From Betaproteobacteria bacterium (GTDB lineage: Bacteria > Pseudomonadota > Gammaproteobacteria > Burkholderiales > Usitatibacteraceae), in the NCBI GenBank assembly GCA_016720855.1, contig JADKJU010000001.1, forward strand, positions 489,501-553,500: a stretch of 64,000 bases of DNA, written 5' to 3'. The notes below the pieces were generated by a model. The model was given only the letters and a program-made list of their open reading frames with translations, ran no database searches and was not told where the DNA came from. A program made the position numbers and the translations under genes. Positions 34,609-43,270 of this stretch are shown here, piece after piece (the first letter of the stretch is position 1; each line of letters starts with the position of its first letter).

Positions 34609-37600
34609 ATGGTGCCGGGCTATGCAGAGCTGCACTGCGTCTCGAACTATTCCTTCCTGCGCGGCGCGTCGGATCCGGAGGAACTCGTCCACCGCGCGGC
34701 TCAGCTCGGCTATGCGGCACTCGCCATCACCGACGAATGTTCCGTTTCCGGCATCGTGCGCGCGCACCTGGCGGCAAAGGATGCCGGCATCCGTCTCCTG
34801 GTTGGCACGGAGATTTGCCTTGCCTGCGGGCTGAAGCTCGTCCTCCTTGCGCAGTCGCTCGCCGGTTATGAGTCGCTCTGCGAGCTGATCACCCGTGCCC
34901 GCCGCGCAGCGCCCAAGGGCGAATACCGGCTCGCTCGCGACGACTTCCCGGCCTCGACCGAGGGCCTGCTCGCCCTGTGGTTGCCGGCAAGGGAGGCGAA
35001 AGCGGAGGCGGGGGTCTGGCTTGGCGCGCAATTCCCGGGCAGGGCATGGATCGCGGTGGAACTGCACAAGGGGCCGAACGATGCGGCGCGGCTCGAATCC
35101 CTCTCGGCGCTGGGAGAAACACTCGGCCTTCCGCTCGTCGCCACGGGCGATGCGCACATGCATCGCCGCAAGCGAAAGCGCCTGCAGGATGTCCTCACCG
35201 CCATCCGCCTTCGCATGCCCGTCGCGCAGGCCGGCCGTCGCCTGCAACCCAACGGCGAGCGCTACCTGCGTCCCATCGGCAGGATTGCATCGATCTACCC
35301 GCCCGCGCTCCTGGCCGCCACGTTCGAGGTCGCCGCACGCTGCGCCTTCTCGCTGGACGAGATTCGCTACGAATATCCCCGCGAGCTGGTGCCGCAGGGC
35401 GAGACGCCCTCAACCCATCTGCGAAAGCTCGCCTTAGAGGGCCTCGACCGCCGCTACCCCGGAGGCCCGCCCGCCTCCGTCGCGGCCACCGTCGAGCACG
35501 AGCTTCGCCTCATCACCGAGATGGGCTACGAGCCCTTCTTCCTCACCGTGCACGACATCGTGGTCTTCGCACGCAGCCAGGCGATCCTCTGCCAGGGGCG
35601 CGGGTCGGCTGCCAACTCCGCCGTCTGCTACTGCCTGGGAATCACGGAGGTGGACCCGGGCCGCATGTCAGTCCTCTTCGAGCGCTTCATCTCCAAGGAG
35701 CGCAATGAACCTCCCGACATCGACGTCGATTTCGAGCACCAGCGGCGCGAGGAGGTGATCCAGTACATCTACCGGAAGTACGGACGGGAGCGGGCCGCGC
35801 TCACGGCGGTGGTCATCACCTACCAGCCGCGCAGCGCCCTTCGTGACGTGGGCAAGGCGCTGGGGTTGTCGCTGGACCAGGTGGACCTGCTGGCCAAGTC
35901 CCTCTCGTGGTGGGACGACCGCGATGCCCTGAAGACTCGCCTCGTCGAGGCGGGCTTCGACCCCGCCAATCGCGTGGTGAAGCAGGTGGTCGAACTCACC
36001 GGGGAACTGGTCGGCTTTCCTCGCCACCTTTCACAGCACCCTGGCGGCTTCGTGATCGACAACCGGCGACTCTCGCGTCTGGTCCCGGTCGAGAACGCCT
36101 CGATGCCGGACCGCACGGTGATCCAGTGGGACAAGGATGACCTGGACGCGCTCGGGCTCCTCAAGGTCGACGTCCTGGGCCTGGGGATGCTCTCCTGCAT
36201 CCGCCGCGCCATCGATCTGGTGAACGGATACCGGAAAACGAGCCTCACGATGGCTGGCATTCCCGCCGAGGATCCCGCCGTCTACGAGATGGCCCAGCGC
36301 GCCGACACCATCGGCGTCTTCCAGATCGAGTCGCGGGCGCAGATGTCGATGCTGCCGAGGCTCAAGCCGGCCTGTTTCTACGATCTCGTGATCGAGGTGG
36401 CCATCGTGCGGCCCGGCCCGATCATGGGCGGCATGGTGCATCCCTACCTTCGGAGGCGACAGGGCCAGGAGGCGGTCACCTATCCCAGCGAGGCCGTGAG
36501 AGGGGTCCTGGAACGCACGCTCGGGGTGTCCATCTTCCAGGAGCAGGTGATGCAGTTGGCCGTCGTGGCGGCTGGTTTCACGCCCGGGGAGGCCGACAAG
36601 CTGCGCCGGGCCATGGCCGCCTGGCGCCGCCGCGGGGGCATCGAGCCCTTCCGGGAAAAGCTCGTCAAGGGAATGCGGTCCCGCGGCTATACCGAGGCCT
36701 ATGCCGAGCAGATCTACCAGCAGATCCAGGGGTTTGGCGAGTACGGCTTCCCGGAATCCCACGCCGCCAGCTTCGCGCTTCTGGTCTACGTCTCCTGCTG
36801 GCTCAAGCGCCACGAGCCGGCGGCCTTCGCCTGCGCGCTCCTCAACAGCCAGCCGCTGGGCTTCTACAGCCCGTCCCAGATCGTCCAGGACGCTCACCGG
36901 CACGGAGTCGAGGTACGGCCGGTCGATGTCCTGGCAAGCGAGGCGGACAGCTCTCTGGAGCCAGGAGCACGCGGGGAACCGGCTATTCGGCTTGGGCTCA
37001 AGCTGGTCGGAGGACTTAAAGTTGAATCTACGAATTCAATCATAATATCAAGAAATAAAAGGATTTTCGAATCCGTTGATGATCTGGCTTACCGGGCGGG
37101 ACTGGAAAAAGCAGACCTCGCCAATCTGGCCCGGGCGGACGCGCTGGCGACGCTTGCCGGCCACCGGCGCGAGGCCCTGTGGTCTACGCTGGCCGTGGAT
37201 TCGGCAACGCGGCTGGCGCTCCCGTCTGGGGTCGAGGCATCAAAGCCTGGCCTCGAAGCGCCGACCGAAGGCCAGGAAGTCGTGAGCGACTATGCCTCGA
37301 TTGGCCTCACCCTGCGACGCCATCCGCTCGCCATCCTCCGGGATCGGCTCCGCACCCGGGGTCTGCGCACGGCCGAGGAAGTAGCCGGCGCCCGTCACGG
37401 CCAGTGGATTCGCACCTCGGGCATCGTCACTTGCCGGCAACGCCCGGCCACGGCGAGCGGCGTCCTCTTCGTGACCCTGGAGGACGAGACCGGCTACGTG
37501 AACCTGGTCGTCTGGAACGATCTGGTGGAAAAGAACCGCCGCCAGATCCTGGGCTCGCGGCTGCTCGCAGTCGGCGGGCAGGTGCAGAAGGAAGGGCTCG

Positions 37601-37683
37601 TCGTTCACGTCCTGGCGAAGCGATTCGAGGACCTTTCCAGGCTTTTGGGTGAGCTTCGAACGGCGAGCCACGATTTTCACTGA
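34609..37683 (+). CDS. dnaE2: DnaE2, error-prone DNA polymerase III alpha
   Basis: A 1024-residue C-family polymerase for mutagenic translesion synthesis. The PHP domain is at the N-terminus (AELHCVSNYSFLRGASDPEE). The palm has CQGRGSAANSAVCYCLGITE and NEPPDIDVDFEHQRREEVIQ (catalytic Asp pair). The helix-hairpin-helix and OB-fold (GIVTCRQRPATASGVLFVTL) follow. It lacks the tau- and clamp-binding tails of DnaE1. A 70-base AT-rich patch (37015-37083) encodes KVESTNSIIISRNKRIFESV where the family has a GC-rich helical segment. It starts 10 bases after imuB. Confidence 0.95.
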   Translation: MVPGYAELHCVSNYSFLRGASDPEELVHRAAQLGYAALAITDECSVSGIVRAHLAAKDAGIRLLVGTEICLACGLKLVLLAQSLAGYESLCELITRARRAAPKGEYRLARDDFPASTEGLLALWLPAREAKAEAGVWLGAQFPGRAWIAVELHKGPNDAARLESLSALGETLGLPLVATGDAHMHRRKRKRLQDVLTAIRLRMPVAQAGRRLQPNGERYLRPIGRIASIYPPALLAATFEVAARCAFSLDEIRYEYPRELVPQGETPSTHLRKLALEGLDRRYPGGPPASVAATVEHELRLITEMGYEPFFLTVHDIVVFARSQAILCQGRGSAANSAVCYCLGITEVDPGRMSVLFERFISKERNEPPDIDVDFEHQRREEVIQYIYRKYGRERAALTAVVITYQPRSALRDVGKALGLSLDQVDLLAKSLSWWDDRDALKTRLVEAGFDPANRVVKQVVELTGELVGFPRHLSQHPGGFVIDNRRLSRLVPVENASMPDRTVIQWDKDDLDALGLLKVDVLGLGMLSCIRRAIDLVNGYRKTSLTMAGIPAEDPAVYEMAQRADTIGVFQIESRAQMSMLPRLKPACFYDLVIEVAIVRPGPIMGGMVHPYLRRRQGQEAVTYPSEAVRGVLERTLGVSIFQEQVMQLAVVAAGFTPGEADKLRRAMAAWRRRGGIEPFREKLVKGMRSRGYTEAYAEQIYQQIQGFGEYGFPESHAASFALLVYVSCWLKRHEPAAFACALLNSQPLGFYSPSQIVQDAHRHGVEVRPVDVLASEADSSLEPGARGEPAIRLGLKLVGGLKVESTNSIIISRNKRIFESVDDLAYRAGLEKADLANLARADALATLAGHRREALWSTLAVDSATRLALPSGVEASKPGLEAPTEGQEVVSDYASIGLTLRRHPLAILRDRLRTRGLRTAEEVAGARHGQWIRTSGIVTCRQRPATASGVLFVTLEDETGYVNLVVWNDLVEKNRRQILGSRLLAVGGQVQKEGLVVHVLAKRFEDLSRLLGELRTASHDFH

Positions 37684-37721
37684 CCGCATCGATACCGGGG
37701 CCGCGAACCTGCAAGGCCGCC

Positions 37722-38543
37722 TCAGTCGATCAACTTGCCGCTCTCGTCGTAGAACGGGAAGCGCCCGCCGTAGTCGCCGATGAAGGTGATGTGGCTCACC
37801 AGGCCCGCGCCTTCGCGCCAGTAATGCAGTTCGCAGGTCGGCGGCTCGAGGACGAAATCGTGCGAGGCATCGGCGTTCAGATCGAAAACACAGGAATGCG
37901 ACGGGCTCGGCGCGATGCTCGCCGTGACCCCGTGCCAGGCAAGGTGGATGGGACGGTGGACATGGCCGCACAGAATGCGTGTGACCTGCCGATGGCGTTC
38001 GAGCAGCGTCCCGAGCGCGTCGCCGTTGTGGCAGTTCTGCCAATCCATGTTGGCGAGCCCCGTCAGGAACGGCGGGTGGTGCATGAACAGCACCGTCGGG
38101 CGGTCAGGCGCACGTTCGAGTTCCGAGTCAAGCCAGGCGAGGCGCCGGGCGCACAGCTCGCCACGCGGCTCGCCCGGCACCACGGTATCGAGCCCGATCA
38201 GGCGCAGCGGATAGTCTTGCACGACGTAGTGCAGGAACTCGCCTGTCTGCGGCAGGTAGGCATGATCGGCGAACGCCCGGCGCATGGCGCCACGCTCGTC
38301 GTGGTTGCCCGGCACGACGTACAGCGGCATGCGAAGCGGTGCCAGGATCTCGCGCAGCAGGGCATATTCCTCCGGCCTGCCCAGATCGACCAGGTCTCCG
38401 GTCAGGAGGACGATGTCGGGCCGCGGGTCGAGCGCGTTGAGGTGCGCCACGCAGTTCGCCAGCTTGACTGCGGAATCCACCTGGCGGTAGGCGAGCCGGC
38501 CCGCGGCCTTGATGTGGGTGTCGGTGACCTGGGCAATCAACAT
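37722..38543 (-). CDS. Calcineurin-like phosphodiesterase (CpdA/Icc type)
   Basis: A 273-residue metallophosphoesterase with the full motif set: DTHI, LTGDLVDLGRPEE, PGNHDERG, FMHHPPF and CGHVHRP. This pattern is that of class III cyclic-nucleotide or glycerophosphodiester phosphodiesterases. It is last in a minus-strand operon, one base after the ABC ATPase gene, so it probably acts on the imported compound, which would then be a phosphodiester. cAMP hydrolysis is the alternative. Confidence 0.83.
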   Translation of the reverse strand: MLIAQVTDTHIKAAGRLAYRQVDSAVKLANCVAHLNALDPRPDIVLLTGDLVDLGRPEEYALLREILAPLRMPLYVVPGNHDERGAMRRAFADHAYLPQTGEFLHYVVQDYPLRLIGLDTVVPGEPRGELCARRLAWLDSELERAPDRPTVLFMHHPPFLTGLANMDWQNCHNGDALGTLLERHRQVTRILCGHVHRPIHLAWHGVTASIAPSPSHSCVFDLNADASHDFVLEPPTCELHYWREGAGLVSHITFIGDYGGRFPFYDESGKLID

Positions 38544-38544
38544 T

Positions 38545-39594
38545 TCAGTCGCGCAGCCGAAGCAGTGCGTCCGGCTCGATGCGCAGCCCGATGACCTGGC
38601 CGACCTGGAACTCGCGGTGCTCCGTGGTCTCGACCACCACCGTCCGGTCGGCCACGCCCGTCACGTGCAGGCGCGTGCGGTCGCCCAGGAAGAACTGCTC
38701 CTCCACCACCCCGCGCAGCGGCGCCCCGGCCTCGTCGACGATGCGCGCGTCGTTCGGGCGGAAGAGGACCTGCATCTCGCCGGAGCCTTCCTGCCCCCTC
38801 CACTCGATATGTCCGCCCGGCAGCGCCAGCGACCCGTCGCGCAGCGTTCCGGTGACGCGGTTCATCGTGCCGATGAAGTCGGCGACGAAGGAGCTCGCCG
38901 GCTTGTAGTAGATCTCGCGCGGGGTGCCGGTCTGGACGATCGCCCCCTTTTTGATCACGGCGATGCGATCCCCGATTGCCATCGCCTCGCCCTGGTCGTG
39001 GGTGACGTAGGCCGCCGTGATGCCGAGGGAATGCAGCAGCACGTCGATCTCGATGCGCAGCCGCTCGCGCAGCAGCGCGTCGAGCGCGGTGAGCGGCTCG
39101 TCGAGGAGCAGCACCCGCGGCTGCACCGCAATCGCCCGGGCGAGTGCCACGCGCTGGCGCTGCCCGCCGGAGAGCTCGGTGATGCGCCGTTCGCGCAGCT
39201 CCGCGATCTGCATCATCGAGAGCATCTCGTCCACGCGCTTCTTTCGCCTGTCCGGTGCGACGCCGTGGACCTTCAACCCGTAGGCAATGTTGTCCTCGAC
39301 GTTCATGTTCGGAAACAGCGCGTAGGACTGGAACACCATGCCGACGTTGCGGTGCTCGATCGGCTGGTTGGTCACGTCCTCGTCGTCGAAATACACGCGC
39401 CCGCCCGCATCCGGCAACTCCAGCCCCGCGATCACGCGAAGCAACGTCGTCTTGCCGCAACCGGAGGGACCGAGGAAGACCACCGTCTCGCCCCCCCGCA
39501 TCTCGAGAGAGGTCTTCTCGAGCGCACGCGTGCCGTTGGGAAACGTCTTGGCACAGTCCACCAACCGAATTGCGGTGCCGGTCTTGCGGTTCAT
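38545..39594 (-). CDS. ABC importer ATP-binding protein (PotA/FbpC/PhnT-like)
   Basis: A 349-residue ATPase: Walker A GPSGCGKTTLL, signature LSGGQRQRVALARA, Walker B VLLLDEPLTALD, H-loop VTHDQGEAMA, and a C-terminal TOBE regulatory domain from about 240. It overlaps the preceding permease stop (ATGA). It energises import with the two permeases and binding protein upstream. Confidence 0.9.
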   Translation of the reverse strand: MNRKTGTAIRLVDCAKTFPNGTRALEKTSLEMRGGETVVFLGPSGCGKTTLLRVIAGLELPDAGGRVYFDDEDVTNQPIEHRNVGMVFQSYALFPNMNVEDNIAYGLKVHGVAPDRRKKRVDEMLSMMQIAELRERRITELSGGQRQRVALARAIAVQPRVLLLDEPLTALDALLRERLRIEIDVLLHSLGITAAYVTHDQGEAMAIGDRIAVIKKGAIVQTGTPREIYYKPASSFVADFIGTMNRVTGTLRDGSLALPGGHIEWRGQEGSGEMQVLFRPNDARIVDEAGAPLRGVVEEQFFLGDRTRLHVTGVADRTVVVETTEHREFQVGQVIGLRIEPDALLRLRD

Positions 39595-40388
39595 GCGTCT
39601 TTTCTTGTGCGGTTGCTCCGGACGCCATAGCGCTGGAGCGCGACGAGCAGCGGGGTGATCATGATGAAAAAGACGAGCGTATAGGCGCTGCCGATCTCCA
39701 GACGCATCGAGGCGTAGCTGTCCGCGAGCCCCACGGGCAGCGTCATGGTTTCCGGAGTATGCAGCATCCAGGTGAGGTTGAACTCGCCGATCGACAGCGT
39801 CACCACGGTGAGGGCGCCGGCGACGACTCCCGAGCGCGCGTTCGGCAGGACGATGCCGAAGAAGCGCCGCCAGAAGCCCGCACCCAGGCTCGCAGCGCTT
39901 TCCTCGAGGACGCGGAAGTTGAACGACGACAGCACCGCGAGCACCGAGCGCACCATGAAGGGCAGCGTGTAGAGCACGTGCCCGACGAGGATGAATCCCC
40001 AGCTGGTGCGGAAGTCGCGGAAGCCGCCGTAGGTGATGATCAGGGCCAGCGCGATCGCGAGGCCCGGGATGGCGACCGGCAGCACCAGGAATTCCTCGAT
40101 GAGGCGCGTCATCATGCCGGGGCGCTTGGCGAGCACGTAGGCGGCGGGGACGCCGATGACCAGCGTCACGGCGAGGGTCGCGAGCGCAATGTACATGCTG
40201 CGGAAGATGGTCGGCGCGTAGAGCTCCCAGACCACGCCGATCCAGCGAACGGTGAAGCCGCTCTTCACGCCGACGAAGAAATTCTCCGTCAGCCCCGCGA
40301 CGATCGACATGAATACCGGCACCAGCAGGAACGAGCACACCAGCAGCGTGAATGCGAGTTGCAGGTAGAAGTAGGGCGTTCGCCGCAT
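39591..40388 (-). CDS. ABC importer permease II
   Basis: A 265-residue inner-membrane protein with about six helices. The EAA-type cytoplasmic loop reads ESAASLGAGFWRRFFGIVLP. The ATG at 40388 (MRRTPYFYLQLAF) is chosen because it puts the first helix at the N-terminus; the longer frame upstream overlaps the other permease. It forms the channel with the other permease. Confidence 0.88.
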   Translation of the reverse strand: MRRTPYFYLQLAFTLLVCSFLLVPVFMSIVAGLTENFFVGVKSGFTVRWIGVVWELYAPTIFRSMYIALATLAVTLVIGVPAAYVLAKRPGMMTRLIEEFLVLPVAIPGLAIALALIITYGGFRDFRTSWGFILVGHVLYTLPFMVRSVLAVLSSFNFRVLEESAASLGAGFWRRFFGIVLPNARSGVVAGALTVVTLSIGEFNLTWMLHTPETMTLPVGLADSYASMRLEIGSAYTLVFFIMITPLLVALQRYGVRSNRTRKDA

Positions 40389-40395
40389 GGCCGCC

Positions 40396-41217
40396 TCAGC
40401 CCGCCGCCGCCGCGGTCGCGCCCGCCGCCACCCGGGAGATCGCCAGCGTGGCCCAGGTGATGACCCCAAGCACCATGCTCAGCGCCGCCGCCAGGCCGAT
40501 GTTGGCGAGCAACGTGAACTCGGTGTAGATCACGATCGGCAGCACCTTGATGTCGGTCGCCAGGGTGAACGCCGTGCCGAACGCGCCCATCGAGGTCGCG
40601 AAGCAGATCGCGCCCGAGGCGATCAGCGCGGGTTTCAGGGCCGGCAGGATCACGTCGACGATTACCCGCCACGGGTTGGCGCCCAGCGACTTGGCCGCCT
40701 CCTCCAGCGCGGGGTCGAGCTTTTCCGCCGCCGCCATGATGGTGAGGATCACCCGCGGAATGGAGAAATAGATGTAGCCCGTGAAGAGGCCCGCGATGGA
40801 ATAAGCGAACACCAGGCGGCCCGCGCCGAAGTGGGAGGTGAGCTCGCCTATGAGGCCGGTGCGCCCGGCGAGCATGATTACCATGAAGCCGACCACCACG
40901 CCCGGAAAGGCAAGGGGCAGGGTGAGCATCGAGATCAGCGCCTCGCGCCCGAAGAAGTGGTTGCGCTCGAGGAACACGCCCGCGATGCCAGCGATCACGA
41001 GGGTCGCGACGGTGACCGTCACCGACAGCACGATGGTGGAGGTGAGTGCCCCGAAGTACTGCGGGTTCGTGACCACGGCCGTGTACGCTGCAAGGCCGAG
41101 CTTGCCCGTTGCGCCGACAAGCGCCAGGCGAGCCAGCGGGAGCAGAAAAAAAGCGGCGCCGACGATGATCGCCGGCGCCACCATCAGCAGCAGGTTGCGG
41201 CTCTCGCTACCTCGCAT
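40396..41217 (-). CDS. ABC importer permease I
   Basis: A 273-residue inner-membrane protein with helices starting at LLLMVAPAIIVGAAFFLLPL. Its EAA loop is EEAAKSLGANPWRVIVDVIL. It is followed 7 bases later by the second permease. The pair belongs to the polyamine/iron/aminoethylphosphonate transporter class. Confidence 0.88.
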   Translation of the reverse strand: MRGSESRNLLLMVAPAIIVGAAFFLLPLARLALVGATGKLGLAAYTAVVTNPQYFGALTSTIVLSVTVTVATLVIAGIAGVFLERNHFFGREALISMLTLPLAFPGVVVGFMVIMLAGRTGLIGELTSHFGAGRLVFAYSIAGLFTGYIYFSIPRVILTIMAAAEKLDPALEEAAKSLGANPWRVIVDVILPALKPALIASGAICFATSMGAFGTAFTLATDIKVLPIVIYTEFTLLANIGLAAALSMVLGVITWATLAISRVAAGATAAAAG

Positions 41218-41236
41218 GGGCGGGCGCGGTGGACCG

Positions 41237-42238
41237 CTAGCGGACCTCTTTCTGGTACAGATCGCGGAAGGCGTTCTGCCCAGCTTCCATCTTCGCGTAG
41301 TCGATCACCTTGGCGCGCTTGTACTCTTCGGCGGGCGGGAACTTGGCGGCGATCTCCGGGGTCATGGCGGACGCCCGGATCGGCCTGAGGTAGGCGTTGG
41401 CCCAGATCGCCTGCCCCTTGTCAGACATGAGGTAGTCGAGCACTTTCCTGGCGTTCTCGGGGTGCGGGCCGTTCTTGACCAGGCTCATCACGTAGGGAAG
41501 CACGATGGTGCCTTCCTGGGGAATCACGAACACGCAATTGCACTTGTCCTTGTACTTGCCGCGAAGCGTGTTGAAATCGTAGTCGAACATGATCGGGATT
41601 TCGCCGGAGAGCACGCGCGCATACGAGGTCTGCAGCGGCACGATCGGACGGTTCTTCTTGAGGTCCTTGAAGTACTTGATGCCCGGCCCCCAGTCGCTGG
41701 TGGTGCCGCCGAGCGCGAGGTTGGCCGCGGTTGCCGCGGCGTACCCCACAGCGGCGCTCGTCGGGTCGAGATAGCCCACCAGCCCCGCATACTCGGGCTT
41801 CAGCAGGTCCTTCCAGGATTTCGGCACTGGCACGCCACGCAGCGCGTCGACGTTCACGAAGAAGCCGATGGTGCCGTAGTGGATGGTGAACCAGCTGCCG
41901 TCGGGCGCCTTGAGGCCAGCCGGAATCTCGTTGAAATATTTGGGGGTGTAGGGCGCGATCACTCCCGCCTCGCCCGCCTTGATGCCGAAGGTCACGCCGA
42001 AATAGGCAATGTCGGCTACCGGGTTCGCCTTGTCGGCAATCAGCGTCGAGAGCGTCTGCCCGGAGTTCTTGTTGTCGTGCGGGATGTCGAGTTTGAGGTC
42101 CGCCTTGATCGCCTTCAGCATCGTGCCCCAGTCGGCCCACTCGAACGGGCAGTTGTAGCAGATGACATCGGCAGCTGCAGCTGGCCCGGCGAACGCGACG
42201 GCAGCGGCGAATCCGGCAAGCACGGTTCTGATCTTCAT
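41237..42238 (-). CDS. ABC importer periplasmic substrate-binding protein
   Basis: A 333-residue protein with a signal peptide cut after PAAAA (about residue 22). It is a class F (FbpA/PotD/PhnS-like) binding protein with IHYGTIGFFVNVDALRGVP, TSAAVGYAAATAANLALGG and EIPIMFDYDFNTLRGKYK. Two close cysteines at the mature N-terminus (ICYNCPFEW) are unusual and may form a disulfide. It is first in the operon with the permeases, ATPase and phosphodiesterase. The ligand is not determinable; an organophosphate fits the neighbourhood. Confidence 0.87.
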   Translation of the reverse strand: MKIRTVLAGFAAAVAFAGPAAAADVICYNCPFEWADWGTMLKAIKADLKLDIPHDNKNSGQTLSTLIADKANPVADIAYFGVTFGIKAGEAGVIAPYTPKYFNEIPAGLKAPDGSWFTIHYGTIGFFVNVDALRGVPVPKSWKDLLKPEYAGLVGYLDPTSAAVGYAAATAANLALGGTTSDWGPGIKYFKDLKKNRPIVPLQTSYARVLSGEIPIMFDYDFNTLRGKYKDKCNCVFVIPQEGTIVLPYVMSLVKNGPHPENARKVLDYLMSDKGQAIWANAYLRPIRASAMTPEIAAKFPPAEEYKRAKVIDYAKMEAGQNAFRDLYQKEVR

Positions 42239-42435
42239 GGTCCCCCCTTTGTCTTGATCGTAGTCGGCAAATCGTATGTCGGGTAAGTTCCGGTTCGCTG
42301 ACGAACCTCACAGCCACGCCCGGGCGTGGAGGACGTTGAGCCTGATTGTGTCATACCCGACGGCGCTCCTGAATCGGCAGGGAAGAGCGGCGTAAAACGG
42401 ACAAGTAGGCCTCGTCGAGTAGCGGCCGGGGGAAT

Positions 42436-42454
42436 AGTGTAGCTAGCCTACACT
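42436..42454. promoter_or_regulatory. Perfect dyad AGTGTAG-N5-CTACACT
   Basis: A 7-bp perfect inverted repeat, AGTGTAGCTAGCCTACACT, 54 bases before the next gene and at the edge of an AT-rich stretch that contains likely promoter sequence. It is probably an operator for an unidentified repressor. Confidence 0.4.
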
Positions 42455-42507
42455 TAAAGAGACACTTTAATTAGATATTATAAGCTATTGATATAACGTA
42501 ATGTATA

Positions 42508-43050
42508 ATGCCAATTCGGCAATACTTCGAGATGCCAGAAAGCGAAACGGACGTCATTCCGGTCACGTTGTCCGCTCTTGTAGCGGTAGCTTCGTTTGCC
42601 GCCATCTGCCTGGCCTTTCACGCGTTCAGTGGAACGGGTTGGGTCCCGATTCTCGACAGCGCGAATCTCGCGCTCCACGAGGCGGGACACCCGCTTACCG
42701 GACTATTCAGCAGCCGTGCGAGCGTCTACGGCGGTACGCTGTTCCAGCTCGCATTCCCCGTGGCCGTGGCGGTGCATTTCCACCGTCGCGGGCATGCTGC
42801 CGGAACCGCAGCAGGAGCCGTATGGCTCGGCGAGAATTTGTTGAATGTCGCGCGCTATATGGCCGACGCGCGCGTGCAGGAATTGCCTCTGGTGGGAGGC
42901 GGCGACCACGACTGGGCCGAGATCTTCAGCCGATGGCACATCCTTCACCGGGACACGCTGATGGCTGGGCTCACGCGATGGGTGGCCGTGTTCGTGATGC
43001 TCGCAGCGATCGTCTGGCTGTTCCGGTTATGGCAGGCCGGGCGCGAATGA
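42508..43050 (+). CDS. Membrane protein with HEAGH motif (M50-like)
   Basis: A 180-residue inner-membrane protein with helices at about 17-40, 70-92 (GGTLFQLAFPVAVAVHFH) and 150-172. It carries LHEAGHPLTGLF, an HExxH-type zinc site next to a membrane segment as in M50-like site-2 proteases, and a second possible ligand region in LGENLLNVARYMADAR. The function is unknown; peptidase activity is inferred from the motif only. The ATG at 42508 follows an AT-rich leader with no clear ribosome site, and a second ATG lies 8 codons later. Confidence 0.65.
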   Translation: MPIRQYFEMPESETDVIPVTLSALVAVASFAAICLAFHAFSGTGWVPILDSANLALHEAGHPLTGLFSSRASVYGGTLFQLAFPVAVAVHFHRRGHAAGTAAGAVWLGENLLNVARYMADARVQELPLVGGGDHDWAEIFSRWHILHRDTLMAGLTRWVAVFVMLAAIVWLFRLWQAGRE

Positions 43051-43098
43051 GGGCCCGGCCTTGTGCGGAGCCGCCTCCGGGCAGCCTCCTGAATGTCG

Positions 43099-43114
43099 CA
43101 TAATTTGTATTATG
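43099..43114. promoter_or_regulatory. Inverted repeat CATAAT-N4-ATTATG
   Basis: A 6-bp perfect dyad in the 220-base gap between the HEAGH gene and the porin gene. The half TTGTATTATGT recurs at the point where the first marR gene loses its conserved sequence (near 44543), so the motif may mark rearrangement rather than regulation. The rest of the gap shows no gene. Confidence 0.25.
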
Positions 43115-43270
43115 TAAACTGTTATCCCAGTCGGTCCTGACCCACCGATGAAGTGAAAAGCGACGAGGCGCTTGGGGTCATCGGGGACATCGGTGTGGAC
43201 CACGGCGCGCAGCGCTCCCGAATCGCGAAGCTGGTTGGGCCTTCGCAGCCCGCTTGAGCCAAAGCGACGC

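Noticed and set aside
42508..43050. Immunity or CAAX-type protease for the peptide array
   Set aside because: It is 14 kb away, in a different gene context, and has an HEAGH rather than an EExxxR-type motif.
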